From Cardinalis cardinalis (lineage: Eukaryota; Chordata; Aves; Passeriformes; Cardinalidae): a DNA stretch of 64,000 bases. Under the pieces are notes generated by a model. The model was not told the DNA's origin and made no database searches. It saw only the letters and a list, made by a program, of their open reading frames with translations. The position numbers and the translations under genes were made by a program. The stretch is from positions 3,674,181 to 3,738,180 of the forward strand of contig JACDOX010000058.1 of assembly GCA_014549065.1 (NCBI GenBank), read 5' to 3'. This document shows positions 28,291-41,199 of the stretch, one piece after another. Positions within the stretch are counted from its first letter, which is position 1; the number at the start of each line of letters is the position of its first letter.

Positions 28291-31200
28291 TGATTACCAT
28301 CATTTCTGGCAATTNTTCTCTCTCCATGCCCACAAATTCCCATTCCAAGTCACTTCTGCCACAGATCTACTATTGACAGCACTGCTTAGAGAAGGATCAC
28401 AATTCCANTTCCAGTAGCACAAAAGAATGCTTTCCTGCATTTTTCCTATATAAAACACTGTCTCTAGTTTTCTCTTTTAGATTCAATGGAAGCAGTGTNC
28501 AAATGACATTCCAGTTTTTCTGATTGTCCATCAAGCTGAAAGCCTCCACAAATGTTCTTTCCACAGCCTGTTCTCTGGTACAAAATGCAATTTGTTGTCT
28601 GGGAACATGGGGATGCATGGAAGAACCTTGTGCTTTTAGTCTTAGGAGCAGCAGGGAGGAAAACATCTAGTTCCAATACAGCTGTGTCAGGAAGCCTTCT
28701 GGGAGGGAGCCATTCATGTGCTGGCCATGTGTGAAATACAGGAAGATGCTGACTGACCTGCAGGGTGGAGGCAAGGACAGTGGCACTGATGTGCACTGGA
28801 GCTGGGACAATTGTGTAGAGGAGTTACTATTGGTGAGCATTGGGAACATCAGATTTGTTTAGAATAACATNGGAGAGAAGTAACAGTTTTCCTATAATGA
28901 AGGACTTTATTATTTATGGTACTAGATTAAAAACAGCAACACTCCCTGATATTCTTCAGAAAGACACAATTCACCTTTTGGAAGCTGTNGTTTCTCAGCC
29001 TGTTTGTTACTGGAGGCTCATGCAAGTCTGATGCACTTTGTCACCATCCCAGACCAGCATCCAGGACAGTCAATCCCCTCAGCAGAGGTGCCAACTACAG
29101 CCCAACTCAGAGCTGTGCTGGACCTACCTTTGCATCCATTCATGGCAATGAGAAGGATATCTCAGACCCTCCTGGTGATGAGAATCCTGCCTAAGGAGGA
29201 GACTNACCACAACTGAAGTTCACTGGTGATGTCCTGCCCTCTCTGCTTTGCAAGTCCCTTGGCAAGTAAGCAGAGCATTGACACCAGAGGATGGTGTTTT
29301 TCTCTGAGACACTACCTATCAGCCAATGGCACCAAATCTTACCTGCTTATCTAGGCACTGCCAGAAGCGCAGAAGACAAAACTGTGCTTATGTCTCCAAG
29401 ATCAGTTCTAGTTTGTCTGCTGAAGTTACTGTGGCTACAACGTTTTACAGTATTTGAGATTTTTTTGCCAGGCTGTTTGTCATACTTTTTTTTTCAGTCA
29501 GAATGGATTTTCAAATTATCTAGTTACATCTTCTTTTGCCTGGTTTTACAGACATTCTCCAGTGTTCAGGCTACTTTAATGCAAACACTGGGCTTACCTG
29601 TAGGATGTCCCCTGGTAAACTCNACTATTAGTTATACAAGCTCAGATTTTTCATAAGCTGGCAAGACCTCTTGGAACATTCCAAAATGTGTTGCATTAAT
29701 GTATGGGAAGAGGCTTAATCTACTTTTATATCCATTTTCAATAAACCACAATTTTCTTCAAAAGATCTGCCTAAAACCCTTGTCTCCCAACTTGAAATAT
29801 GTTTCTGAAAGCAATAACATTTTCCATTACACCAGCAAAGTAGATATTAACTTTTATTTCTCTGAGTATCAGAACTTTCCATCCCTAAAGGGATAGCTTC
29901 TTTGTATCACTGCAAACTTGATAAATGACGTGCAATGAATCAAATTCATGTCCCACCTTCAATACAGGGTTATTATAAAACAGAGGGAGCTACAGTAAGT
30001 GGAGTCAGAAAAACATCTCCTTCTGTTCTTAGCATACTTGGAGATTTCTGGCAAAAATGAGGACAAGGTGTTACTTCTGTATGTGCCCTTAACTGTAAGG
30101 GCAGCTTGCCACACGCTTCACTCATTTAGAGAAAATATCCCTGTGATGGATGACCCAACTATATAAAAATAACAGCCTGGTGATAAATTTAATGTGCAGC
30201 TTTGACCTCCTGCCTTTCTAATACTCCTGTGCTGCCGTTTTGCTTTAGCTGTCAGAGGAGGAGGGAGTCAAAGCAGGGACTTCCTCATCTGACCCACCAC
30301 CCACACCATGACCACTTCTGGAGAAAGGAGCACAGAAGGGGATCTCTTTCCCCAGGAAAACAAACCTACCAAGAACTACAAATTCCAAATTATAATTAAA
30401 CCCCCCGTACAAAGAAGGAAGACCATCCCTTGATTTTTTGCATGTTGAGTAAGATGGAAAAAAACAGTGGTAGCTCAGGGTTTAGAAAGGACAGAACAAA
30501 TTGCCTGTTGCAGTCAGAAGCCACTTGCTATCTGAAGAGACAGGCACAAGATCGGCTGCTGTGTGAATATCACAGTTCAGCATTGATCACTGGTTTGTTA
30601 TTTTATTTTCCTGTTTTGTTGTCCTGTTGTAGGACAACAATGCTGTCTGCCTGTTGTCTCCATGTTCAGTTGAAATCTCCGTGGTCACTCTCCTCTCAAG
30701 GTGACTGGTGTGGTGAAGGCAAGTGGGTTGGGCAAGTACGGTAATAGAATCCTGTCCTCCAACCCTGCACCTCAAGATTTCTTCTAGTCAGGCTGTCCTG
30801 CTCAGCAGGTACATTGAAAAACTCCAGTGAGAAACGGATCTGGCTGCTGTCAAAGAGCAGGAGATTGGATGAGACNTTTGTTCATTCTTTAAAATAACCT
30901 TAGACAAACTGCAGCTTCCTTGGACNATACTTCCATCCAGATATGCAGGTAAGCTGGGTATGGTGGAGGTCTCTGGTGCCTCTCTGATGAGTCTCCTCAG
31001 ATTTTATCAGAAGCAAAACAAAAATACTCTTGATGCTGAAATAAATTACCCTGATGTACAGATGCCTGTGTAGTGGTCAGTCTGATGTCCAGACACATTC
31101 CTGGAAGAAGACCCTCAGATTCCTGACATATTTTGTTCAACCCAAACCTGCACTCATCCAGTTCTGGTGCTTGTTGAAAGGTGGGTACCAAACCAAACAG

Positions 31201-32454
31201 ACACCAGGTTTGGTCTCCTGCTCTTAAAACCCCATTGCTTTCTTGAAACCCATTGNGTCCACCTCTTCCAGCCAAGCTCCAACCTGCACAGTGGACTCTG
31301 CTTTCCAGCAGCAAGCCAGGGCTAGCACAGCATTCACGTCTGATGGAAATGGCAATTTCATTACTTCTAAAATTATTTGCTCAATGTGAAATAGGAGCGC
31401 TTGGCACAGAAAGATGCATAGCAGATACTAAAGATAAAGCCAAAGGGTTTGGGGATATCTCATGCCAAAATGCACNGCCAGAAAAAGACCCACCCATTTC
31501 CCTCTAAAATGTTTGTGTGCAGGTAGCAAAGATATGCAGCCTGAATTCTGATAGTAGATAAAAATGTTATAAAATCCATTTTCAGGTCACATCTAGCAGA
31601 CAGACAGGCTGTCATCAGCTCTGATTCTGCCATTTCATTTTCACTCACTCTCATTCATGTGGAAAGATCCTGGAGCGCCCAGGGCTGTGATCTGCTCAGT
31701 TCTATTTCTGGCTGTCTCCTTTCTGAAGGAAGGTGATTTCTCACATGTGGTGTTTTCCAATTATCACTTGTTGAGACATACCCCCTGGTTATATTACAAA
31801 GAGAATCAGGTGGCAAGTACATATTTACAAGTCTTTATTCTAGGGCACAGGAATACTTTATTGATCTGAGCTTTGAACTGAAGCTCTGGGTACTCTTGAG
31901 AATCATGTTTCTTCTGAGTGAGTTGATCCAGACTCTTACTCTTCTGTGAGAGATAGAGAAAATTAAGTATCATCTAATTTATTTGTGTGTATATGTGAGT
32001 AGGCAGTTGGTGGTCAATTGTACAATATGTAAAATATGCAAGTGTCTCCGACAATATCCTGTATTGTATGTGATATTAAACAGGCTTTTTTTCCCCAGTT
32101 ACTGTTCACCCACTGCCCACCAAGCGGTGACTCAGCTGCTTCCTTCGTTTTAAAAGCTTAATCTTTTTGGTCTAAAGTATTACTTTGTAAAGTACTTTGT
32201 CGGGAAAAGCAAGGATTTGTGGAGGGATGAGTGGGTAAGCAAGCACTTNGCTTTGGCTTTTCTGTTTTCTCTGTCCCACTCTCAAGATACACAGGATTAC
32301 CTCAGAGCTCTCTCAGCAGCATAAGTTTGAAAACTGAAAAAAGCATGATAATGATGATAAATGAAATAGTTCCATTGGTAGGGGTGTATTTTGCATCAAA
32401 AATTAGCTTAATTATTGATGACATTACAGTAACACANCAAAGACAGGAAAACAA
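28291..32454. other. Intergenic, no gene recognised
   Basis: About 4.2 kb with no assignable gene or repeat. Open frames of up to 121 codons lack any signature and are interrupted by the usual stop density in other species-neutral sequence. Confidence 0.5.
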
Positions 32455-32888
32455 AACTCAGCAAGGAGGCAAGGGGTTGCACAAGGGGGGATGCATGGGA
32501 GGGGACAAAGCTGGGACAGCTGACCCCAGCTGACCAAAACAATATTCTGTAACATATGGTGTCACCATCAGTATATAAAGCTGGGGGAAAAGGAAGGAAG
32601 GAGGGAACATTCAGAGGGGTGGCATTTGTCAAGTCACNCTTACGAGGGATGGAGCCCTGCTTTCCTGGGAATATCTGAACACCCACCTGCCCATGGGAAG
32701 GCATGAATCAACTCCTTGTTTTGCTTTGCTTATGTGCACAGTTTTGCTTTACCTATTAAACAGTATTTGTCTCAGTCCACACAAGATTTCTCACTTTAAC
32801 ACTNCCTGTTCTTTCCACCATCCCACCAGGGGGGGCGGATGGAGNGGCNGTGTGGGGCTGAGCTGCCAGCTGGGGTTAAACCATGACA
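32455..32888 (+). mobile_element. Endogenous retrovirus LTR, 5'-truncated
   Basis: It is collinear with the LTR at 45761-46341: GGGAGGGGACAAAGCTGGGA, then a TATATAAAG promoter core near 32573, GGAGCCCTGCTTTCCTGG, CCCATGGGAAGGCATGAATC, an ATTAAA polyadenylation-type signal near 32755, and a 3' end GGGGTTAAACCATGACA. The first 150 or so bases of the LTR are absent. It reads as a solo LTR; no internal retroviral genes are seen beside it. The family resembles a common passerine ERV LTR; subfamily not assigned. Confidence 0.85.
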
Positions 32889-34413
32889 CTTCCCCACCAT
32901 CTGCTGAACCAGCAGTCCTGGGTAGGTCTCAGAAGTTCNCCAGTGCATCTCAGCTGTGACAACAGGACCAGCAGGGTCTTGCTTGGAGCAGCCTTGTCAA
33001 CAGTTGAGGGTCCCTTCTGTGTGAATGTGCAGATCAGCAAAACCTCCAGTCACTGGTTTTCCTCCATTCCACAAATCCCCAGAAGTGGCAAAAGTCCCTG
33101 TGAGAAATACTGAGAAGAGAGGATCTGCTTTGTTGATGCTGTGGATGTTTCACGGCTAATAACCTTTGACTAATAACCTTTTGGCAGCCACCTTTTCCTT
33201 TGCACCACAGTGGTCAGCAGTTGTCTATTCTTGTTGAAACTTGAACAAATTTAACATATTTCTGAAGCTGCTGTTACTTTGATGAGCAATTTATCCCAGG
33301 ATCTTTTCACTGTCANTTTCCCTCTTCCAGCTGTTTGCTCACATCTCTTGGAATGATTTCATTAGATCAGCTTCAAGCACATAGTAGTCAATACGCCAGT
33401 TTCTTTTACAGGTCATTGAAATGTGGTTCACTTCCTTGCTTGTAGCTTTGGAGACTGAAATTGAGATGCATCAACATTCCCTTAATTTCTGATTCTTTTC
33501 TACCAATCTTTTCATATAGAGACATCCTACTTTTTCTANGCCAATAATAGACCATTTATGCCCCTTCTTTTTATGCATTTTTTCATTCAGAAAATCACAT
33601 TGGAGAACCAGCTCATAGGGCTTATCATCTACAAGTACAAATATTCAGNCTGTGGTTAGTTGTTTTGGCTCTGGTTCAAATAAAAAAGAGTACCAGATGT
33701 AAATATGATACCTGTAGAGCCTGAGAAATCAAAAGAGAAAACCAGATTTTTCCTGAGAGTGCATGCAGTAAGTACAGGAGCTTCCTCTCTAAGATAAGAG
33801 GTCTGGACTGTTCAGCCTTACTTTGTATTGGGGCACCAGTCTTGGAGATTTCTGTGAGCAACAGTGAACAGAAAGAGTGCTGAGAAAGAAAAGAAGGTAC
33901 AATCATGCTACAAAAAACCTGGGCAACAAATTGCGAAGTTCAATAATAGCATCAGATAGCTGGGATGGAAAATGCTAAGAATATATGATTACTCTCTGCA
34001 GAGGCTTGCAGTTGAAATCTCAATAAACTAAGTGGACTATTTCCTTATCAAATGTGACAGAGGGCAGAGCAGACTGTACAAATAAGCCATTATTTAAAGT
34101 CACCCTACTGAATAGTCTGACACCTGGAAATTCATCTACCAGTGAGATACCATGCCTAAGTCATTGTCCATGCCTAAGTCATATTTCTNAACCTTTTCTA
34201 CCTGTCAGTCATTAAGTCAGAAATCATTATGAGATTGAATAGTATGTTACGGCAAAATAAATGGTATGAGGAAAAAAAGGTAATTTTCCTCTACTCAGTT
34301 TTGTTNTCCATGCTGCCTTCTGTGCTTTTCCTGCTTTCTATGGATAGGATGGATTCATCCTAATCTGAAGGAAGAGTCCAGTGGACACTTCTATATGTGC
34401 ATTTCTGATCCCT
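32889..34413. other. Intergenic, no gene recognised
   Basis: AT-rich unique sequence. It holds a small direct repeat around 33157-33183 (AATAACCTTTGACT type) and a 14-base repeat at about 34152-34182 (ATGCCTAAGTCAT twice). No gene or named repeat is seen. Confidence 0.5.
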
Positions 34414-34692
34414 AGAATCACAGAATCACAGATTCATCTAGCTTGGAAAAAACCTTTGAGACCTCATCAAGTTCAACCTATGACCAAACATCATCTTGTC
34501 ACCTAGACCATGGCACTGAGTACCACATCCAGTNTCTTCTCAAACAACCTCCTGGGATGGTGACTCCGCCACCTCTCATACAGCCCATTCCAATGCTCAA
34601 TCACCCTTCTGTGAAGAACTTCTTCCTAATGTCCAACTTAAACCTTCTCTGATGCAGCCTGTGTCCTCTTGTCCTATTGCTAGTTGCCTGGA
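34414..34692 (-). mobile_element. CR1 LINE 3' fragment
   Basis: The left end reads AGAATCACAGAATCACAGAT, the reverse complement of a CR1 tail. It is followed by CATCAAGTTCAACCTATGAC, CCATGGCACTGAGTACCACA, and GAACTTCTTCCTAATGTCCA, all standard CR1 3'UTR segments. Confidence 0.9.
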
Positions 34693-37140
34693 GCTGCCTG
34701 ACACAATAAACCAGCATGGTGGATTTTATTGAAATGAGTCTTATTGAAAAGAATAAGCAAGGGAGTTCATTTTTAAGGCAGCAAGGGTAAATCTGCTACA
34801 ATTTTTCAAAGTTAATTAAAAACTGAACAATCTCATGATTGCATCAGTGTTCCTATTAAGACTAAATCAATAAACCAATGGGTTCGAATCACNGAATTGG
34901 TAAATTAATGCAGTGAATAATCAAACTGGAGGTTGGAAGTGAAAGGAATTACTTTATGTTAGTCCTGTTTTCAGTTCTCATGAGAAAAAGGAGCAGAATT
35001 CAAGGAAAAAGCAGCTTCCTTTCCATCTCTGGTTGCAGGCTATAGTCTAACCAACTCATGAAACTATTTAGTCAGTGAAGAATCATTTTGGTTTCAGGGC
35101 CATGCCAAGGAGACATTGCAATCCCATCCTGTTTCACTTTGAGGAAATCTGATTTAGAGAGTTCTCAGAGGTCCCNCTTTAACACAGCCTCTTCATGCTG
35201 AGCTGCTGCCAGTGGTTTTGGGTTAACTGCTCTCTCCAAGTACCACAAAAGCTATATACTTCCCAAAGATGAAAAAAGGCTCCTTCCACAAGTGGCAAAA
35301 TAAATGTTACTAAGAAGATCCAGTGCCCCCAGGCTATCTGCTCTTTCCCCTCCCCAAGCACTTCTTCCCATCAGCAAATTGCCAGGTACTGCTCTCATGA
35401 CCCATCTGCCTTGTGGAAAGGTTATTCCAGCACAGAGCTAAACATGTCCTGTAGCAATTATTCCAGCTGAGTGGCTTTGGAAGTGGAAAAATTACCTGTG
35501 ATTAAAGACATTTTCCTTGATTATATCCATGACTCTGAATTTGCTATTCCAGTACAAAATGTCCATCTAGTTATTTAGACCCATCTACTCACATGGATGT
35601 CACACAACATCCTCCCTCCAAATCNGGACTAAGTGCCCCTACATGGACCTGCTGTCCCTGCCCTCTGTGCCCACTGATGAGTCAAATATGTGGAAAACTT
35701 CAGAACAATTCAAAATAAAGACTTTGTTTTATTGCTTGTTTTATTTAAAGCCCCTTTAAAACTCAAGCTGTCTTATTTCTCAGAAGAGAGACCTAAGCCT
35801 CCTTGCTGTGTCTGACTTGCTGCCCTGTCTTTATCCAGGCAATTTCAGGAGGCTATACTCTGTAAAACTAGATGCCTTGCTATTTTCCAAACATTTCATG
35901 CACTTTCTTGTCAATACAGAGTAATGCAAGGAAAATAGTGAATTTTTCCTGGTGGAGATTTAATTGAGGCTTCACTGGTAAAATCTGGAGAGANACATTT
36001 TTAAAGATACTTCCTGGCAGGATTTTTAGCACTATCTTCATGTCTGATTTGTAAGCTTTTGAGTTTCTAGCTCTCACTCAGATGAGTTCCTTCAGAAATC
36101 AGGTGTAATGCCAAATTACACCTGATGCNTGGTGGGTGCTTTGAGAAAACATAAAATTGTCCTATCTGTTTACCCATGTTTCAAATCCCTCTGTTACTCA
36201 AGCATGCTACTGTGCAAAGTGTGCCTGTAGGTATCTTTTCCTATGTCTGTCCTTTTTGGTGTATTGCTTCAGTTGGGAGGGTGACTGTCAGATCAACACA
36301 CTCTTTAAGAATGGATTAGGATATTATGATCAACACAAGATAAACCAAAATGCTGTAATTCTTATCCCTCACATGTAAAGTGGAAAAGATACTTCTGCTT
36401 TAGTTTTCTTGTGTATAACATAGGGTCAGGAAAGGTTTGCCTCCCATGTCCATTAGCACAGGCTATTACAGGACAGAGGGGCAAATCCTGGTCAGGGTGG
36501 CACTCCCCTGATGTAGTACTATCAATATTGTTCCCATCCAAGGGCAGTGAAGTCCTCTAGGGTCACTGGAGCACACCAAACAGTCAGTATAACCAAATTA
36601 TTTCCTCCAGCTGAAATCACTGTTATGGTGTAAGGACTGAGGGTTCAGCCAGCTGGGCACAAACTCATCACATCTGGCAGGGCCGCCAGGGCTGTGCCAC
36701 CACTGAGTAACTCCGGAGGGCTGGGTAGGCCATGGTACTATTGTCAGACTTCTGTGGGAGAAGGGAAAAACATACAGGCAGGTTACTGCACTTNACTGGA
36801 TTTGACATATTTTTAATGAATTGGAAAAAATGCATGGTAAATTCATTAAGACTTTTCTGCGGGGGTCTCTAACCAGAATCCCCTAGCTGGGATTTGAAGG
36901 ACTTGAGACAAGATGTAGAAGTTTTCCCCTTGGATGAAGCCCAGAGAACATACTAGAAAGATAAATACACNCTTCTCTCCTCATCTTTTCTTTCTCTGTA
37001 AAACGTTTAGGCTTAGATCTTCCCCGGAGATAAACTGGCACAGTTTCAGTCGTTGCAGCAGAGCTGCAATAATTTACAAAGGGCCTGTGCATTTTAAATC
37101 ACGGCAGTTATGGCAGAGAGGGAAAATCGCAAACCGCGGT
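34693..37140. other. Intergenic, no gene recognised
   Basis: AT-rich unique sequence becoming GC-richer toward the CpG block at 37.1 kb. No coding or repeat signature is recognised. Confidence 0.5.
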
Positions 37141-37640
37141 CACTCCTGAAGGACCACGTCCCCTCCAGCCCCGGTCCCTCGGCTGCCCTCCCTGAGCCCA
37201 CTCCGAAGCCGGGCTCGGCGGAGGTTCTCTCTCAGGCACAGCACCCAGTGTGAGCAGGGCACTGATGTGTGTGTGGAGCAGAGCTGCGGTTCAGCGCCCG
37301 CCCCGGGCCCACCCAGGCCAAGCCGTCCCCGCTGTCTGCGGAGCGGGGCCCCGGGACCCCAGGCGGGCCCTGAGGCACCCCTGGGGCCCGGGGAGCCCGG
37401 GCTGCCCCGCTCCCCTTCCCTTTCCCCAGCACAGCGGAGCGGAGCCTTGGGACCCCAGCCTGGCGCTGAGGCGCCCCTGGGGCCCGGGCTGCCCCGCTGC
37501 CCTTTCCCAGCACAGCGGAGCGGGGCCCCGGGACCCCAGGGCTGAGCCGCCCCCAGGGCTCCGGCTGCCCCGCTCCCCTTCCCCAGCACAGCGCAGCGGG
37601 GCCGCCCGCGGCCTCCCCACATCCTGCGCAGCCCTCCGGC
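37141..37640. promoter_or_regulatory. Orphan CpG island built on a GC-rich tandem repeat
   Basis: This is one of the two strongly GC- and CpG-rich blocks in the window. Within it an anchor of the form GAGCGG(G/A)GCC...GGGACCCC recurs at about 37341, 37438, 37518 and 37594 (spacings 97, 80 and 76), with intervening CTGCCCCGCTCCCCTTCCC and CCCCTGGGGCCCGG motifs resembling Sp1 and AP-2 type boxes. Long open frames exist on both strands only because stop codons are rare in such sequence. No coding exon of a known gene is attached. It could be a promoter for a non-coding transcript, an enhancer-type island, or a minisatellite. Confidence 0.65.
37335..37615. repeat. GC-rich minisatellite, 4 imperfect units of 76-97 bp
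   Basis: Four anchors with the same order of sub-motifs (GGGACCCC, CCCCTGGGGCCC, GCTGCCCCGCTCCCC, CCCAGCACAGCG) are present at decreasing spacing. Units differ by small indels and substitutions, indicating an old expansion. Confidence 0.8.
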
Positions 37641-37644
37641 TCCC

Positions 37645-38050
37645 CAGTGAGTGTCCTTCACAAGTAATTAATGCAGAGGGCCGTATGCTGGTTCCGCAGA
37701 GCCCATTAATCACTTTTGCTGAGGCACGGGGACTGTTTGTACAGAGTTTGCAGAGATTATCGCCCTGGCTCCGGGATTTGTCACGCTGCATTACAAATGG
37801 TGCTTTAGTGAGCTCCAGGGGTCCCGGGGGGCATAACCTGTCTGAGGCAAAGGCAAATATTGTCAAGCAGCCGAGGTTTCCCAAGAAGGGGCTTATCTGT
37901 TCCAGATTGCTTGATCATATAAATAGGACTTCAATATGAGATACATATGCAATTAATTCCTCAAGGGTTACATTTGATAATGGCACAGAAATTAATCTTC
38001 AGTCACAGAAATAACAGAGGAATCCTGTTTCAGAGGATTCAAGTAAAAGC
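37645..38050. promoter_or_regulatory. Candidate conserved non-coding element beside the CpG island
   Basis: Directly after the island come several homeodomain-type cores: CAAGTAATTAATGC, CCCATTAATCAC, GCATTACAAATGG, GCAATTAATTCC, plus CATATAAATA near 37917. The mixed composition without simple repeats or transposon motifs resembles vertebrate conserved enhancers. This is inference from texture; conservation was not measured. Confidence 0.35.
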
Positions 38051-39489
38051 CTGTAGAGATATCCACTATCAAGAATATTGCTTTATTTTCCCTTTTGATA
38101 GAATATTGTTGTTATTATTATTGTAACCTGCTGAGATTTCTGTTTTGAACATGTTCTAACAGGGATTAGTTCATTAGTAACCAAAGGGAAGGGCACAGCA
38201 GCCACAGAACAGCCAAGCCTCAAGCACCGTCCTCCATGAGGGTCCCAGCTTTGAGATCCAGTCTCCCATCCACAATCTGGTAGAAGGATGACCCAAGATG
38301 GGACACACNCAAATGTACAAAAAAAGTGGTGCTTATCACTAGCCAGGTGAGCACAATGTCAAGAGAAATGTGTCCAGGGACTGGGATATATCAGTTTTGG
38401 CCTGGGAAAAAACCATGCTGAGAAATCCTTCAGAAAAAAATGTGAAAGCAGGGCATCAGCCTTCTTCTTTGGCATAATNCTAGCAGATATGTTTGTGGTG
38501 GAGGTAAGCTTGTGTGTAACTGGAGGGTANTTGAGAAAGCCTTAAAATCAAGTGTGATTTTATAAAAGTATACATGAAAAAAAGTTTTGTTACTTAGAAG
38601 TTTGGTAATTATGTATTTTGAGCAATCCTACCACCTGCAGCTTGAGTCAGCTAGCTACTTCAGAGAGTTCTGGAAGGCACAAGTGAACAGATGGTGTGTT
38701 TGTTGACACCATCAGGTAGTGGGCAGTGAATATTTGTAAACTGGCAAGCGCNCACCAAAAATTATTCTAAAGCGCATAATTAAATGAGTTATCAATAACA
38801 ACAACAGTAACAACAACCTTAAAAAAATAATAATTAAAAATCTCATTAGTTGAAAAGGAAGGAGTGAGGGGAGGAACCAAGAGTTTTTTCAGATTAATTA
38901 TACAACCTTATTTCTTACCTTTTCCTAGTCCATTACACACAGAGACCAAGTAAAATCTAATAAATTAAACAGCCCTCAGATACTCTACATAACTGAAGCT
39001 AATTGCCTACCATTTTTATACTGTCAAGCATATGTAATAACAATGTTTTAGTTCTCACTATCATTAAGAAGTAAATACANACTCGAAAACAAGTCCCCCA
39101 GAAATCACAAAAGGCCAAATACATGGAAGAAAATTCCACAGTCTGGCATAATGCAGTGATTTCTATGAATGTCATATCCCCATTTTAATTTTGCTGTCTT
39201 CTCAGAAGCTTGGCAGGCCTGCCTGGGTTCTGATAGCACCAATCTTCGTGCAAATTTATCTCTGACTCAAGCTTAACACCAGTGGTGTTGTTTGTGTTTA
39301 GGGCAACAATAAATCTGACTTCTTTACTACACAAAGAAAAAAGAAACACTGCAGTTCTGCGGGCATTCTAATGATGATGCAGAACTCTTTTTATTTTATA
39401 TCCAGTTTAATTAATTTAAAAAAATCTAATATAAGCAGNCAACTTATATTCTGAAAAGTTGTTATGGATACTGAGAGGCAAAGCCTACA
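38051..39489. other. Intergenic, no gene recognised
   Basis: AT-rich sequence with short AAC/AAT-type simple stretches at about 38799-38840. No gene is seen. Confidence 0.5.
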
Positions 39490-40724
39490 AATGGGATAAA
39501 AATACAAACATGGGACTTGGGGGAAGATTCTGACTATGGACATGGAGCCACAAAGCCTTTGAGGACTATGAGGAGCATGGCAGGGCNTGCAAAGAGGCAG
39601 TCAGGAAAGTTAAGGCTTGGCTAGAGCTGAAATTAGCCAGAGATGTCAAGAACAACAAGAAATGGGTATTCAGAGACATGACCAATAAGTAGAATCACAG
39701 GTAAGACATGGGACCNTTGCTAAACATGGCAGGGAGATTTGCTACTTCTCAGCACAAGGCCACTGTTTATAATAATTGAAAAGTCATGGAAATCAGGGGT
39801 GGATNCCCCAGGGATCAGCACTGGGCCTCATGGTGCTGAACATCTTCATAAATGATCTGAATAACGGGACTGAAAGCAGCCTCAACACGTTTACTGGTGA
39901 CACCAGACTAGATGGTGAGGGGGACACGTCAGAAGGGAGAGACATCTCAGAGAGCCCTGGGCAGTCTGGGAGAGCGGGAGAGCAAGAACTGGATGAAGTT
40001 AAATAAGTGCAAGGTCCTGCACCTCGGACAGCATAACCAAAGAGCCCAGAAAACAGGCCAGGATCTGTGCTTGGGGAGCAGAATCACTGAGAGGGTCCTG
40101 GGGGTGGATGACAAGCTGACCATAAGTCAGCAGTGTGTGGCTGCAGCCACAAAGATAAATTGGACCCCAGGCTGCATCTGCAGGGGCTTAACTTGCAGTG
40201 GTAGGGACTTCACCCTCCCACTCAGGGCTTGTCAGGCTGCACTTGGAGTAGTGTGCATTGTTCTGCCCCCCACAATTCAAGAAAGATGTAAGCAGACTGG
40301 GGAGGGTCTAAAGAGGGGCCATGAAGATTATAAGAGTGCTGCAGAACCTGCTCTGTGAGGGAAGACTGAAGGAGTTAGGACTTTTTTTCCCTGGAGGAGG
40401 CTTAGAGAGAGCTCATTAATATGTTTAAAGGGTGACTACACGAGGACACTGCATCTTCACAAAGATCCACATGGAGGCTACCAGGGGCAACAAGTGGCAC
40501 TGGCAGAGGTTTCATATCAATAGAAAAATAGACATTTTTTACACAAAGAGCAATCATTCAGTGAAACAACCTCCCCAGGGATGGGGTGGAGTCTCCATCC
40601 CTGGAGATTTTCAGACATTATTGAACAGGGAGCTAGATAATNTCATTTAGGCTCCCTGTTCTGTGAAAGGTTGTACCAAATGATCTTCCAAGGTCCCTTC
40701 CAACCTGGGCTGTTCTATGATTCT
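39490..40724 (+). mobile_element. CR1 LINE, longest copy in the window (reverse transcriptase 3' part plus 3'UTR)
   Basis: The translated + strand shows CR1 reverse transcriptase segments in broken frames: PQGSALGLMVLNIFINDLN, then NTFTGDT in place of the catalytic F-A-D-D box, and KCKVLHLGQ, followed by the 3'UTR and the terminus GGCTGTTCTATGATTCT at about 40708-40724. The 39.5-39.7 kb part matches the upstream coding region (AACAACAAGAAATGGGTATT). Frameshifts, stops and the altered active site make it inactive. Confidence 0.92.
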
Positions 40725-41199
40725 CCCTTTTTCAAATTATCATTTGCATCTTAATTTTAGGGTACAGGGATACAATCCTAAGCCTAGTGTGCCGCTGAGT
40801 TATATTTAGGATTTATTGTGTATTGGGTGAAGACTGGGCTCTCAAAACAGTCTAAGCACAGTAGTCAGCTGAGTTGTGAATGCCAGTCTCTGGAGAGCTT
40901 GGGAGCTCAGGGAAGTGCATGCACTGTCATTCCATGGACAAGAAGCCCAGACATGTTCAAGGGCAGTGGCATTCTGCTCAAGCACCCATGGAATCTGTGA
41001 CAAACAAAGAGCTGAATGCAGAGTTCCTGTCCTTCACCTTTTCTCACAAGACTCTTCCTGTCCACACTCTTCCTTGAAGAACATCCATCTGAAGGCAGAG
41101 ACTGTGGTTTTCTCAAGTGTGCCTGACTAAGCTGAAATCTGCTTTTCTTTTATGTACTGCTGTTTGTGATGCAGAAGATACTTCAGCTTGGAAAAAAGA

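Noticed and set aside
36676..36700. Possible CTCF site (CCGCCAGGGCTG)
   Set aside because: Too many mismatches to the core consensus to call by eye; a matrix scan would be needed.
37140..37939. Long open frames on both strands (173, 197 and 229 codons) in the GC-rich island
   Set aside because: They follow the tandem repeat units, exist on both strands at once, and are Pro/Gly/Ala-rich composition artefacts of stop-poor sequence.
39776..40358. 76- and 148-codon + strand frames
   Set aside because: These are shifted pieces of the same decayed CR1 reverse transcriptase.
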